64,000 nt of DNA from Sphingobacteriales bacterium (GCA_016700115.1 CP064999.1:1612001-1676000), one strand, 5' to 3'. Counted from the first letter of the stretch, positions 12,201 through 19,448 are shown. Numbers and translations: made by a program. The notes: a model not told the origin generated them from the sequence alone.

Positions 12201-13608
12201 AGGTGCAATTGATGTAGCTGGTCCTATCACAATTGACGTTGTTAGCGATATCGTAATCGAAGTAACTCCTGTTTGCGATGACGTATTGGGTGGTTATGTA
12301 CTTCAAGTACGTATCTCCGGTGGTGCTCCGCAATACAATGGTGCAGGTTCTTACGGTGTTGTTCCTCAACCGACCGATCCATTCGACTTCTTCTGGGATG
12401 CCGATGCAACTGCTAACGGTTATGTAGAAGGTGTTATTGACAATGGCGGCACTCCGTTTGCTGCCGGTCAGGTAGTAGCTGTAAGCGTTACCAGCGATGG
12501 TAGCTTGTGTTCTGCTGCTGTAACCCTTACCATTCCTGAAGTTGATTGCGGTTTAGGTGCCGGTAATGACTTCGCTGCTACTTTAGTAGATGAGCCTATC
12601 TCATTCAACGTACTTGGCAACGACTACGGTTTAGGTATTCAGGTTATCAATGTTATCCAGCCGCTCAATGGTTCTGTCATTTGGGATGCTGCAGGTAACT
12701 TCACCTATATTCCTAACCCGGGTTATATTGGTAATGATGTGATTACTTACGAAATCCAAAACCAATTTGGATACACCAGTTCAGCAACTGTAGTATTAAC
12801 AGTTGGTTCAGTTGGTGCTCCTCTAAACGTAATTTGGGATCGTGAGTGTATCAACAGCAATACCGAGTACACTGTATATGTTAACATTCTTGGTGGTGTA
12901 GCTCCGTTCACTGTAACCGGTGATTATAACGGAACTATCAACAGCAACACTTCATTCAGCTTCACCAAAGCAGATGGCGATCCGTTCTATGTAGCGGTTG
13001 TTGATGCAGCAGGCGACATCAAAATTATTGATGAAAACCCCGAAGCTTGTTCTAAAGTAGCTGTAACAATTGTTAGCTATACCGGAACTGTACAGGACAA
13101 CGGTAACTTCTTGAAATGGACGACTGCTTCTGAAGTTGACAACGACTTCTTTACACTCGAACATTCAACCGATGGCGTTACTTACAAAGTAATTGCTAAC
13201 GTAGATGGTGCCGGAACTACTTCGTTGACTAACAACTACAACTTCTTGCATACCGACGCTCCGGCAGGTTTAAGCTACTATCGTCTCAGCACTACCGACT
13301 TCAATGGCAACGTTGAAAACCACGGTGTTGTTACCTTAGTTAGAGGTCAGGTTGGATTTGGTTTCGTAAACGTATTCCCAGTGCCCGCACGCGAAACGTT
13401 GAACGTAAACTTCAACGCAGTTGCTAACGCTTCTGTACGTATGGATATCTATAACGTAACCGGTCAGTTGGTTGCTACGAAAGATGTTGATGCCATGACA
13501 GGCTTAAACAACGTAACTGTTGATGTTAAACAGTATGCCGTAGGTACATACTTCTTAACTATCAACAACGGTTCTGAAGTAGCTACTACTAAGTTCGTTG
13601 TAGAATAG
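3262..13608 (+). CDS. Giant T9SS-secreted surface protein, 3448 residues
   Basis: Predicted very large exported adhesin- or matrix-like protein. The ATG at 3262 begins MKKTVRTETWRAGAKYLF plus a hydrophobic core ending near LVAQPA, a Sec signal. A TTG 9 bases upstream is ignored. The body is mostly Ig/PKD-like beta repeats with regularly spaced cysteines. It has an Ala-rich insert (about residues 1095-1180, bases 6545-6800), two segments resembling lamin-tail domains (starting near bases 7740 and 9140), and a cadherin-like module with VLGNDYG and PNPGYIGNDVITYE (about residues 3100-3185). A typical pre-CTD beta module (about bases 13080-13350) comes before a C-terminal type A sorting domain starting NVFPVPARETLNVNF and ending TTKFVVE. 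Export would be Sec then T9SS, with the CTD removed at the surface. The 3' half uses a narrow codon set (GGT, AAC, GTA, CGT), suggesting strong expression. Binding target unknown. Confidence 0.9.
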   Translation: MKKTVRTETWRAGAKYLFALLIAFVIGSNYTTTLVAQPATANYTIGVNVTNLTWNYPEADCAIDINVCAGIPLSSESNGEFGFIVAGHAYPLPPGAFPNTGSYVANYNGGTPINDLIGLTLINVGQNVGAALATGYTFSYEAWENDCGELFQFETGIACVGNTDDSFANPLVFLDFSAIVPVDGAGQPIAGTYNFTAGPFAGGDGSFYGGTFSVVVQASAPSLATCTLDAIAPDGLGYNCLGTPDPFTGVEQATTSVNIFGGLGPYKILGVGIYAVGGFNYPGIANGFLAQGDAFDFGIDPFGLYWDPAVLGGTFPFLVNANQPWQVLIQDASGCIVAVEGNFDTPNTEFDGVDGGTLCEDDPILTLFADANTTNPLAPAFGTFASFPVAGAIVNGPNGTATFDPFVAGPGRHTITYCITFNAGNCTSCTEKVVYVLPVFSIADVQVTNVLTSICVGGDVQTLVSDGIANIDADFTAAGLQGLDPGNVINELNDYISWSGPGVTDLNNGTGQATFDPAVAGVGTHVINVTVGYTNCPTTYPFAIEVYPDFDPQLGEDLELCQVTGDVLNLIDLLFIFPNLPQLDPATDFGGVFTVNGNPIAGAEITVTTGPGGTQVFNITYCGGDPAIGCEFCDQAVITVQVAPEADWNCNEELGPIICEGAGTDGSFNVDPSLNDPFYVTGGPDLPTPNGCAVQPTPVLELYGAYDLDALSCVGPLIETQTQSLTSPAFAAPGTQSVAVSFTGIPDQAIIENLEISIAYEGTQPTSQGDINSLNVTAGPGGAISVMSWSDAACGPNVGPGNDPDAVGNSGLAGGNDHFGLNNIEDAAAFDGSDDNNDGDGTGLCGNSTIIHSFGLESGFIDPATGLPVSGVITPDGSTILDWCDIVRAGGLISDECQGFPFTLTVNSNSANWNISISVTVTYTIGEYRANTHEFFDANSNPYTLPLPYDQNGDGLVDGDGEIAAGVYYQGNGNWTFDATDLEEISEIEITQIMYGCQLIGDEYCNGTETHAFWVVESFDPALTEAEACEEDDDCQFDLTSMIGGTFAPGFNFNAGEFFASFGYPGGAQVPGGPALPTVDYNQFVSGDIIDVCGVRDATIAEAANIAAAVCAVADGTAADEAAAEAAYDAAAAASAADPGNVALATAAADAFNAWQAAISANNTAQANCAAATAIADGSYDFIPVSICYNVGTDPTCGGGQDCNVLTIYRQPDATFSFPETVCTGSSYTVTPVEAGGTWSGTLLGVVTVNGGQVDVTAGTPTGLYTLTYSLTNGLCSDTYSLEVAVVNTPVAVSHDGTVCTGSITNLTQFVDGSSSLGGVFSGSSASGQVVGGVLLATGTPGTVSVTYTIGQAGTTCSASTTFTITVVSQANADFDLPSYVCTDQTFNLSTFLTPNTTTGGTFTASAGTVNGNQYTSPGTTQVVYITYTVGDGTCQVSDTEALQVFAPEDVQVESYGFVCQSAGNGSHINLTQYLPSGSGVINGGTFTMGTVPPFISEVEYDASSNAMEYVEVMAAEGTDLSDYAIYFYERTNSADNTDYGNVDVDGGVNTGKASGRLYGIMRLNYEVGNVPNGVRQPDPLYHTDYRGVVVANGGPSYNWHPDGEPDGAPIDDVDVISDNVTVAASNGIAYGAVAYDPIIDVQAGPAGLALVNIRQAAWRLGYSNEEFDAMSAGSLDFLHFLTREIDWRNNDDVLQFVGYGLEGNTNLGIFSACNGPAGTMVSVDLGVVDNGGNSRSVQFTNACWQVPNVTDPQLAYDDTPPYSTFQGNAAGQSGGTGGNAGVINFGLSALGGDNYYYNYIAPNGDMFRLERLCWQLFAVGQNVGQNTNHPNGCKFNGYTPFEIEEFEVDNEPGGLSNLDEEIVHFNCANPVYTLPFAYQVPPTSTSCGSTEGIFYLTILMDIEDQWSAPEAPVCANSGEFSLTDLINDEVHYIQPYTRTGSFEASLDTTLEENMPAPYLSEIHYQWYAQYGVTQVGTDASNEAANAADDHCILYNFYAGLNTPSNADDAYNQLWICEGIEISAPVGTDLSCYQLAFFRENILPDNEANGIGVNVTYVGPDGLLHQTNVAQGNFMQLYGTIDNDNTNPPAGRILYAPTFNNYIFGGNNAAISGVPYYTGYVPAPIGVNPTQWFGLGNEPVTGGLFEDVNNNGLYDLGDVALDATDFPWERATECSQTAGAGSRWFPLVNVPDNVGGVGLWNKCTGEILEFISWGGDLCVYDKEGFSLAYGPFEQLNSAVIDTTQSSESGGDQRTLQLVHCNQLPSEVQTAACGCDTPESSIWVIVFNGGAFTVPACGAEAFVVEDVAYSNSIGYYNCTADENWFNDRYTVTLDLTGNTELPNDAVITSHTVVVTIGTGNAGDFQVYTYTVNSGNCNSSTVQSGSTGDWDIHDDTNWNSNICNIGDLSWAYEPGEICENCASVLDNACIRGEFIDAFPYQLGNGGDNNVDYTGQPYGYNFDCNEPFQPSPTDELSAPGIQDLNDGLWETAFFDGNGEDALDNDCYVGECTGSAKTTYTVSDLSAYIYEGNVIQFQEDTCRNLIVEPSTFNVSIRVIINYRQCTPTGNFYSNLDQGGANQHAPSFGTNITNGPVTLNTEDWDNPFWQLSPEWLYNNNIMDVEVNYNTTNYNQIEADDVTDDLACLDIANQTVRQQEITILPGDNAAWSTSSVNACTGDVIDLAALASPAGGTFSTGSGSFNATTAGTFTVTYTVNGGTACADSDVLTIVVEQSGSVNTSGIPTSVCSLSSVSLPDASWSGSGVSGNTFTPPAAGTYTLSYSAGSGACGVSGSVTIEVLEPISVSESISQDDCAANNQYTVTLTISGGSGSYTVNGQAIAGNTYVGNYPSGDVYTLIVDDSSVCGSVVATGTSECPAQCAADAGTLSLLQSGLFCAPDGLTAFVSGNNTDAGYAGIFVLTNNATGVVDQTSLSGNFPFISVSGQYRVWYANICLAAFPGGLPSIVPGVTTVDEIMGIVMGAPAGAIDVAGPITIDVVSDIVIEVTPVCDDVLGGYVLQVRISGGAPQYNGAGSYGVVPQPTDPFDFFWDADATANGYVEGVIDNGGTPFAAGQVVAVSVTSDGSLCSAAVTLTIPEVDCGLGAGNDFAATLVDEPISFNVLGNDYGLGIQVINVIQPLNGSVIWDAAGNFTYIPNPGYIGNDVITYEIQNQFGYTSSATVVLTVGSVGAPLNVIWDRECINSNTEYTVYVNILGGVAPFTVTGDYNGTINSNTSFSFTKADGDPFYVAVVDAAGDIKIIDENPEACSKVAVTIVSYTGTVQDNGNFLKWTTASEVDNDFFTLEHSTDGVTYKVIANVDGAGTTSLTNNYNFLHTDAPAGLSYYRLSTTDFNGNVENHGVVTLVRGQVGFGFVNVFPVPARETLNVNFNAVANASVRMDIYNVTGQLVATKDVDAMTGLNNVTVDVKQYAVGTYFLTINNGSEVATTKFVVE

Positions 13609-13624
13609 TTTCTGCCTCATTAGT

Positions 13625-13648
13625 AGGGTCTTGCGCAAGCAAGGCCTT
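13625..13648 (+). other. Hairpin just after giant gene
   Basis: A 10-bp stem (13625-13634 with 13639-13648, including G-T pairs) closed by a GCAA tetraloop, starting 17 bases after the stop codon. No U-run follows, so it looks more like a 3' stabilising or processing hairpin than a terminator; the terminator-like stem lies further on. Confidence 0.55.
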
Positions 13649-13683
13649 ACTTTGAACTGATAAAACAAAAGCCCGGAAGGATT

Positions 13684-13709
13684 AAAACCCCTTTCGGGTT
13701 TTTGTTTTT
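13684..13709 (+). terminator. Probable intrinsic terminator of the giant gene
   Basis: AAAACCC (13684-13690), loop CTTTC, GGGTTTT (13696-13702), then further T's interrupted by one G. This is a short stem with a U-rich tail, placed about 75 bases after the stop codon of the giant gene and before the next gene's leader. Confidence 0.6.
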
Positions 13710-13812
13710 ATAATGTATATTGGAGAAATATAAATTTTGAACTTTTTGTCAGGTTTTCATGTACTAAAAGAAAAAATGCTAAATTTGATTTCTAATAAAT
13801 CAAATCAGTTCA

Positions 13813-15738
13813 ATGGGAAGCGATAAAGTCAAATTGGCGGAAAAAGCCAAACTACAGGAATTTTTAGTACATATACTTCGTGATGTCAAAGCATTGGAAT
13901 ATATGTTAGACAATAAAATGTTTGAGACGGATATAGTTAGAATTGGCGCTGAGCAAGAGTTATGCTTGTTAGATAAAAACTGGAAGCCTGCCATGCTTAA
14001 TATGCAGGTTCTGGAAAAGGCTAATAATCCGGCATTTACAACAGAGCTTGCTCAGTTTAACCTTGAAATGAACATTAACCCTGAAGAATTTACCGACCGA
14101 TGTTTAAGCAAGATGGAAGTTGAAATTGGACGTTATATTCAATTTTTAGACAAAGCAGCCGGCAACTTTAATGCACAACTTATTTTAACAGGTATTTTAC
14201 CAACTGTCAGGAAACACGATTTGAACGAAGTTTACCTCACACCGAAACCAAGATATAAAGCTTTAGTGGAGGCTTTAAAAGAGTTGAGAGGAGAAAACGT
14301 AGAACTAAAGATTCAGGGAATAGACGAATTAATAACCAAACACGGCAGCATACTGGTTGAAGGTTGCAACACAGGATTTCAAGTACATTTACAAGTAGCT
14401 CCTGATGATTTTGTCAGAAAATACAATATAGCTCAAGCCATTACAGGTCCGGTGATGTCAGTTGCTACAAACTCTCCATTGTTATTTGGACAAAGACTAT
14501 GGCACGAAACACGTATCGCCTTATTTCAACAATCAATAGATGTACGAACAATAGGAGATAATTTGCGAAACAGGAGCGCAAGAGTCATGTTTGGAAACTC
14601 GTGGGTACAAGGCTCAATTCTTGATATTTACCGGGAAGATATCATGCGTTTTAGAGTTTTACTCGCAAGTAGTGAGGCTGTTGAAGATCCGTTTGAAGTG
14701 TTGGAAAAAGGAGGAGTACCTAAATTAGGAGCTTTGCAAATTCACAATTCAACTGTTTACCGTTGGAATCGACCATGTTATGGAATTACAAATGGCAAGC
14801 CACACTTGAGAATTGAGAATCGTGTTTTCCCGTCCGGACCTACCGTTAAAGATGAAATTGCTAACTCAGCACTTTGGCTTGGATTGATGAATTCACTCGA
14901 TAGTTATTATCCGGACATCACAAAAGTACTGGATTTTGAAGATGCAAAAGCCAACTTTATCATGGCAGCCCGTAATGGATTAAATACGACTTTTAGTTGG
15001 ATAGGAGGGAAAAAAGTTCATGCTCCGGACTTGCTTAAAGAACTAATTCCAATTGCCATTGAGGGTTTGAGAAAAGCAAAAATTGACGATGACGATATTG
15101 GGAAATACATGGGAATTTTAGAAGAAAGAATACGAACCGGTCAAACCGGATCTCAATGGATATTGAAATCATATAACAAGCTATTGAAAATCACCTCGCG
15201 TGAAGAAGCCCGATCTGCGATTACTGCTGCAATAGTAAAACGTCAAAAAAGTGGCGAAGCAGTACACGATTGGCAACTGGCAGCCTTGGACGAAATCGCA
15301 GGATGGAATCCGACCAGTTTGTTGGTAGAAGACTTTATGCAAACAGACTTGTTTACTGTTTTTGAAGACGATGCAATCGAATTGGTTGCAGAAATTATGG
15401 ACTGGCAACGTTTGAAGTATGTGCCGGTAGAGAATAGTTCCGGAAAGCTGATTGGCTTGGTAACGGCAAGACTTGTTTTGAGGTTTTTACTGCAAAATTA
15501 TTATCTGACAGACCCAAAACACCAAAAAAAGTTCACTGTAAAAGAATTGATGATAGAGAATCCAATTGTGATAGACCCTGATGCAAGCTTAAAATATGCC
15601 ATCGAAATTATGCAGGAAAACCGGATTGGATGTTTACCGGTGGTCAGGAAAGGAGAACTATTAGGGATTATCACCGAACAGGATTATCTTAAAGTAGCCG
15701 GAAGGCTTATTTACAACTCAAATGACAAAACACGTTGA
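13813..15738 (+). CDS. Carboxylate-amine ligase (GCS2-like) with C-terminal CBS pair
   Basis: A 641-residue two-part cytosolic protein. Residues about 20-480 resemble the glutamate-cysteine ligase type 2 / YbdK superfamily: GAEQEL (45-50) and NLEMNINPEEF (83-93) carry the acidic metal/ATP ligands, followed by the glycine-rich GCNTGFQVHLQV and the region from QAITGPVMSVATNSPL to LWHETR. Residues about 503-560 and 576-633 are two CBS motifs (VEDFMQTDLFTVFEDDAIE; VKELMIENPIVIDPDASL), which in other proteins bind adenosine nucleotides. I infer an ATP-dependent amide-bond-forming enzyme regulated by nucleotide binding; the substrates are unknown. TAAATTTG at 13780-13787 could be its -7 box. A monocistronic layout is likely. 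Confidence 0.8.
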   Translation: MGSDKVKLAEKAKLQEFLVHILRDVKALEYMLDNKMFETDIVRIGAEQELCLLDKNWKPAMLNMQVLEKANNPAFTTELAQFNLEMNINPEEFTDRCLSKMEVEIGRYIQFLDKAAGNFNAQLILTGILPTVRKHDLNEVYLTPKPRYKALVEALKELRGENVELKIQGIDELITKHGSILVEGCNTGFQVHLQVAPDDFVRKYNIAQAITGPVMSVATNSPLLFGQRLWHETRIALFQQSIDVRTIGDNLRNRSARVMFGNSWVQGSILDIYREDIMRFRVLLASSEAVEDPFEVLEKGGVPKLGALQIHNSTVYRWNRPCYGITNGKPHLRIENRVFPSGPTVKDEIANSALWLGLMNSLDSYYPDITKVLDFEDAKANFIMAARNGLNTTFSWIGGKKVHAPDLLKELIPIAIEGLRKAKIDDDDIGKYMGILEERIRTGQTGSQWILKSYNKLLKITSREEARSAITAAIVKRQKSGEAVHDWQLAALDEIAGWNPTSLLVEDFMQTDLFTVFEDDAIELVAEIMDWQRLKYVPVENSSGKLIGLVTARLVLRFLLQNYYLTDPKHQKKFTVKELMIENPIVIDPDASLKYAIEIMQENRIGCLPVVRKGELLGIITEQDYLKVAGRLIYNSNDKTR

Positions 15739-15756
15739 TTTGCAAAAAGAATAAAA

Positions 15757-15787
15757 TTGCGAATCAAAATTTTAATAATTAACTTTG
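15757..15787 (+). promoter_or_regulatory. Bacteroidota-type promoter
   Basis: TTG at 15757-15759, exactly 20 bases, then TAACTTTG at 15780-15787: a full match to the Bacteroidota -33/-7 layout. Transcription should start near 15794, upstream of the ATG at 15817. The TTG at 15757 is in frame with that gene and could be mistaken for a start codon; the promoter argues it is not translated. Confidence 0.65.
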
Positions 15788-15816
15788 TAATAGTAAATCC
15801 ATTAAAAACCTATAAA

Positions 15817-16500
15817 ATGAGCGAAGGCGGCAAATCAAACTTAGGAGCAACTGCTACCATTGTTGTAGCAATTATAGGATTATTGACGGCTGTTGTAGGG
15901 ATAGTCCCAAAACTACTGGATTCAATACCAAAAGAAAAAACAATACAAACTACTGTTAATGAAGGATCTAACGAACAGCAACAAAATAACAACATAACTC
16001 CGTCAAATCAGGGTGGACAGGGCGGAGGCAGCTTTGTTCCTGAAAATTCAACTGATGCAGAAAAAGAAGCACTTAAGAAGAAACAAGCGCAGTTAGAACA
16101 ACAAATGGAGCAAATGAAAAAAGATTTGGAAGCGCAGAAAAAACGAGGCAATGCTTCATCCGGAGGCAGTTCAAATAACGGAGGTTCAACAGGATATGGA
16201 GGAGAAGACGATGTTTACTACAAACCTGTAAAAGTAAGTGGTAGGTGGAATGTAGCCGGTTATCCCGGTATGCAGTATATTTTTAGCCAAAACGGGAGTA
16301 ATATTACCTTTACAATGATGAATAATGGGATGAATACCGGAAGCGGGCAAGGTTTTATTAGTGGCAACTATATTCAGTTTGAAGCTATGGATATGCAAAG
16401 CACATATACCGGTTCTTTAGAATTAAACCCAAATGGCACAATGACCGGTGTAGCTTATAATGCTTATGGGCAATATTTTCCAATGACTTTGAGTAAGTAA
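15817..16500 (+). CDS. Membrane-anchored coiled-coil protein with beta-rich C-terminus
   Basis: A 227-residue protein from the ATG at 15817. Residues about 8-35 form one membrane helix (NLGATATIVVAIIGLLTAVV). A polar Gln/Asn-rich linker and a charged coiled-coil segment follow (KEALKKKQAQLEQQMEQM and onward), then a Gly/Ser linker. The last 90 residues look like a small beta-sandwich or lipocalin-like fold (GRWNVAGYPGMQYIF, MQSTYTGSLELNPNG). The family is not recognised. The orientation is likely N-in with the C-terminal domain outside. The start is fixed by the promoter immediately upstream. Confidence 0.7.
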   Translation: MSEGGKSNLGATATIVVAIIGLLTAVVGIVPKLLDSIPKEKTIQTTVNEGSNEQQQNNNITPSNQGGQGGGSFVPENSTDAEKEALKKKQAQLEQQMEQMKKDLEAQKKRGNASSGGSSNNGGSTGYGGEDDVYYKPVKVSGRWNVAGYPGMQYIFSQNGSNITFTMMNNGMNTGSGQGFISGNYIQFEAMDMQSTYTGSLELNPNGTMTGVAYNAYGQYFPMTLSK

Positions 16501-16584
16501 GCTTTTAATTGCTTCTTAGGCAACAGTTAAACTAATCGGGTTGCTTCTTTACAGGAAAATGACAGCGATTAGCGTTTTCTATGT

Positions 16585-16592
16585 TATCTTTG
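16585..16592 (+). promoter_or_regulatory. Possible -7 element of hemA
   Basis: TATCTTTG matches TAnnTTTG and lies 23 bases before the GTG start of hemA. No TTG is found at the expected -33 distance, so only half of the promoter is supported. Confidence 0.4.
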
Positions 16593-16615
16593 CGGTTAAA
16601 ACCTAAGCTAAGAAA

Positions 16616-17875
16616 GTGAATCATTTCTGTGTTATTACAATAACTCATAAAACAGCCAATATCAATCATATTGGCAAGTATATTCCCTCAGTAAGCGACG
16701 ATCCGGCTGAATTAGTAAAAACCTTACATGAAATCAAAGCAGACTTAGGAATTGCCGAGTTAATGTATCTGGCAACCTGTAACCGGCTTACTTTTTTCAT
16801 AGTACAGGAAAAAGCGAATATAGACAGAGCTTATTTATTGCGCTTTTTTGCACGGTTACATCCCAACATTCCGGAACATTGCCTTTTCGATATGGCTGAA
16901 TTGGTAAGTGTTTATCAGGGAAAAGAAGCAGTGAAACATATTTTTGAAGTTGCAGCATCCATAGACTCTTTAGTCGTTGGAGAGCGGGAAATTTTGAGAC
17001 AAATCAAAGAAGCTTATGAATATTGCAATGCACATCAGTTAACCGGGGATAGTATCCGATTAGCGATAAAAACAGCTATTCCTTTAGCGAAAGAAATTTA
17101 TACCCGAACACAGATAGGGGAAAACAGTATCTCTGTTGTATCACTTGCCATGCAACAATTGCAGACGCTTAATCCAGACAAACAAGCCCGGTTTGTTTTA
17201 ATCGGAGCAGGACAGACCAATAACTTAGTTGCCAAGTTTTTGCTGAAAAACGGCTACAAAAACTTTACTGTTTTTAACAGAACCCTAAGCACTGCCCAAC
17301 AACTGGCTTTTAAACTTAAAGGAGTAGCATTCCCTTTGTCAAGCCTACATTCGTTTACGGGAGGGTTTGATGTGCTTATAGCCTGTACCGGCTCAACTGA
17401 AGCTATCATCACCGAAAAGGTATATCGTCAGCTTATTGGCAATGACAACTCTCATAAAATCATAGTTGATTTAGCAATTCCCAATGATGTTGAATCTGTT
17501 GTAAAGGAAAATTTTGATGTCAGTTATGTAGAGGTTGAAAAATTGAGGGAACTGGCACAGTTGAATTTGCAACTTCGTAAAAAAGAATTAGTCCACGCAC
17601 AATTAATAGTTGACGAAAAATTGGAAGAATTTAAGCTACTAATTCGTCAAAGAAGGATTGAAAAAGCGATGTCCGCACTTCCTGAACAAATTAAAGCAGT
17701 AAAAGACAAAGCCTTAAACAATGTTTTTCAAAAAGAGATAGCGGGGATGGACGAACAGTCAAAAGCCATATTGCAAAAGGTAGTTGGCTATCTGGAACAA
17801 AAATATATTGGTATCCCTATAAAAGTGGCTAAAAATGTGCTTGCCGATGAATTATCGGCAACAGAACCTTTATAG
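16616..17875 (+). CDS. hemA: Glutamyl-tRNA reductase
   Basis: Catalyses the NADPH-dependent reduction of glutamyl-tRNA to glutamate-1-semialdehyde, the first step of C5 tetrapyrrole synthesis. The 419 residues fit the family. The catalytic cysteine is C55 in YLATCNRL. The conserved VVGEREILRQIKEAY follows, and the dinucleotide-binding segment FVLIGAGQTNNLVAKFL is near residue 195. The C-terminal part is the helical dimerisation region. The start is GTG at 16616; the leader upstream of it carries a -7-like box. The stop codon overlaps by 6 bases the end of the convergent methyltransferase gene. No other heme genes are nearby. Confidence 0.93.
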   Translation: MNHFCVITITHKTANINHIGKYIPSVSDDPAELVKTLHEIKADLGIAELMYLATCNRLTFFIVQEKANIDRAYLLRFFARLHPNIPEHCLFDMAELVSVYQGKEAVKHIFEVAASIDSLVVGEREILRQIKEAYEYCNAHQLTGDSIRLAIKTAIPLAKEIYTRTQIGENSISVVSLAMQQLQTLNPDKQARFVLIGAGQTNNLVAKFLLKNGYKNFTVFNRTLSTAQQLAFKLKGVAFPLSSLHSFTGGFDVLIACTGSTEAIITEKVYRQLIGNDNSHKIIVDLAIPNDVESVVKENFDVSYVEVEKLRELAQLNLQLRKKELVHAQLIVDEKLEEFKLLIRQRRIEKAMSALPEQIKAVKDKALNNVFQKEIAGMDEQSKAILQKVVGYLEQKYIGIPIKVAKNVLADELSATEPL

Positions 17876-18613
17876 ATACGCAGCTCTTAAAAAGAGTGGA
17901 AACTTTAGTGTTTTTACCTCCTCAGGATTTCCCCAGGCTTTTATCAAATCGCTTTCAATCAACTCCAGCGGGTTTTTACCAACTTGTTTAAGGTATTTTT
18001 GTGTGGCAGACCAACTGCTCAAATAACCCATAAAGCCTTCTAAGTTATGTTTCAGATAAAGGAAAAAACCGGGCACTTTTAGATCAGTAAAAGGAAAAGG
18101 GATTGTCTGATACCTTTTTTCAACATACTCACGTTCAGGCGGCCAAAATGGGGAAAGAATATCCCGGTAATATCGCATAAAAACAGCATCAATCTCTGGA
18201 TTAATTTCACAAAGTTCATAGCCCCAAACTGCAAGCAGGGCGTTGTCGGCAGCAACTCTGCGGGCTTCTTTATAAAAGGCATCAAAGTTAAACCAATGCA
18301 ATGCCTGACCTACCGTTATCAGTTGAACACTTTCTGAAGGTAGTCCACTGTTTTCTGCTGTTGCTACCCGATATTGAATGTTTGACAAATGTTTTGCATG
18401 ACTTATTTGTGCTTCACTGGCATCAGTAGCAAACACTGTTTCAAAGTATTGAGCCAAACGAACAGCGACCTGACCGTTTCCGGTAGCGCAATCCCAGGCT
18501 TTTTGCCTTGAAGGTACTAATCCGAGTAAAAAACGGTACAATTCTTCCGGATATTCGGGACGATACCGGGCGTAAGCATCGGATTGCGCTGAAAAATAAT
18601 CCTTAAAGTTCAT
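17870..18613 (-). CDS. Class I SAM-dependent methyltransferase
   Basis: A 247-residue cytosolic methyltransferase of the Methyltransf_11/25 type. Motif I is WDCATGNGQVAVRLA (near residues 40-54), followed by ATDASEAQISHA (motif II) and LITVGQALHWFNFDAF (post-motif region). The N-terminus FSAQSDAYARYRPEYPEEL resembles the trans-aconitate / small-molecule methyltransferase group. Its substrate cannot be told from sequence. It ends inside the last codons of hemA on the opposite strand, and its start is 28 bases downstream of the RDD-gene stop, so it may be the second gene of a two-gene unit with it. Confidence 0.85.
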   Translation of the reverse strand: MNFKDYFSAQSDAYARYRPEYPEELYRFLLGLVPSRQKAWDCATGNGQVAVRLAQYFETVFATDASEAQISHAKHLSNIQYRVATAENSGLPSESVQLITVGQALHWFNFDAFYKEARRVAADNALLAVWGYELCEINPEIDAVFMRYYRDILSPFWPPEREYVEKRYQTIPFPFTDLKVPGFFLYLKHNLEGFMGYLSSWSATQKYLKQVGKNPLELIESDLIKAWGNPEEVKTLKFPLFLRAAYL

Positions 18614-18641
18614 GGTTGGTAATAGGAGTAAAACAACCTGA

Positions 18642-19448
18642 CTAACCCTTATAGTCTTTCACTTCGAGTACCAGACAATTGGTAATAATGTCGTGAAGGG
18701 CCTGTTTTTTTTCGGTGAAAAAAGCAAGAAAGAACCCAATCAACAAGGTCATCCAACTGAGTAGTTTCGCAAAAAATCGTCCGGTTGCTTTTCCGAAAGA
18801 AATTCTGCGCCCGTTTTGGTCGGTTACTTTCAGCCCCATGATTTGTTTGCCAAAAGTGGCTTGTTTTGAAGAACTTTCCAATAAAGCAAAATATAACCAC
18901 CAAAAAATTAGGGCAAAACCACCGGCATTAGAACTTCCAAAAAGCCTTAACAACAAGACCAAAATGAGCCAGTCAATAATGAAGGCGGTGATTCGTTTTC
19001 CAACATTGGCATATTCAATAATTTTTGGACCTTGTCCTACCATAGCACCGGCAACTTCATCGGCATAAACGGTTTTTCCGATGTGTGGAACTTTGTTTTG
19101 GGTTTTTTGCTGCCATTGAGTTTGAGTTTCATGGCGCCGAGTACTTCTCGAATCCGAAGCGATAGGTATTTTGAACGAAGGTTTTACGTAATTCCAATAG
19201 AATGTGTCAATGTTTTTTTCGATCAGTTCGCCAATAGTCTGTTCTTTGTCTATGGGTACAACCTCTTGTGTGTTGGGTTGAATATAACATAGATTCCATT
19301 CACCTTCGAACAAACCGGTGCTGATACGCTGGGCGGAACGTACAACATCTTCAAATGAATTGTTTGTGCCGGCAACAATATGTACTTCTTTGCTTTTGGA
19401 TTTGTCAATTAGAACGATAGGTTCCATGGGCAATCGTGTTTCTTCCAT
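18642..19448 (-). CDS. RDD-family membrane protein with extra N-terminal domain
   Basis: A 268-residue membrane protein. Residues about 145-260 form an RDD domain: NVGKRITAFIIDWLILVLLL with the Arg/Asp pair, KQATFGKQIMGLKVTD, and a last helix near MTLLIGFFLAFFTEKKQALHDII. RDD proteins are associated with ion or osmolyte transport in some bacteria, but a role here is not established. The N-terminal 80 residues are soluble and not recognised; a polar linker joins them to the RDD part. The gene is followed closely by the methyltransferase. Confidence 0.8.
   Translation of the reverse strand: MEETRLPMEPIVLIDKSKSKEVHIVAGTNNSFEDVVRSAQRISTGLFEGEWNLCYIQPNTQEVVPIDKEQTIGELIEKNIDTFYWNYVKPSFKIPIASDSRSTRRHETQTQWQQKTQNKVPHIGKTVYADEVAGAMVGQGPKIIEYANVGKRITAFIIDWLILVLLLRLFGSSNAGGFALIFWWLYFALLESSSKQATFGKQIMGLKVTDQNGRRISFGKATGRFFAKLLSWMTLLIGFFLAFFTEKKQALHDIITNCLVLEVKDYKG

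Noticed and set aside
4390..12369. Many antisense and shifted ORFs inside the giant gene
   Set aside because: They follow from its biased codon use (GGT/AAC/GTA give open shadow frames) and show no signals, domains or start context.
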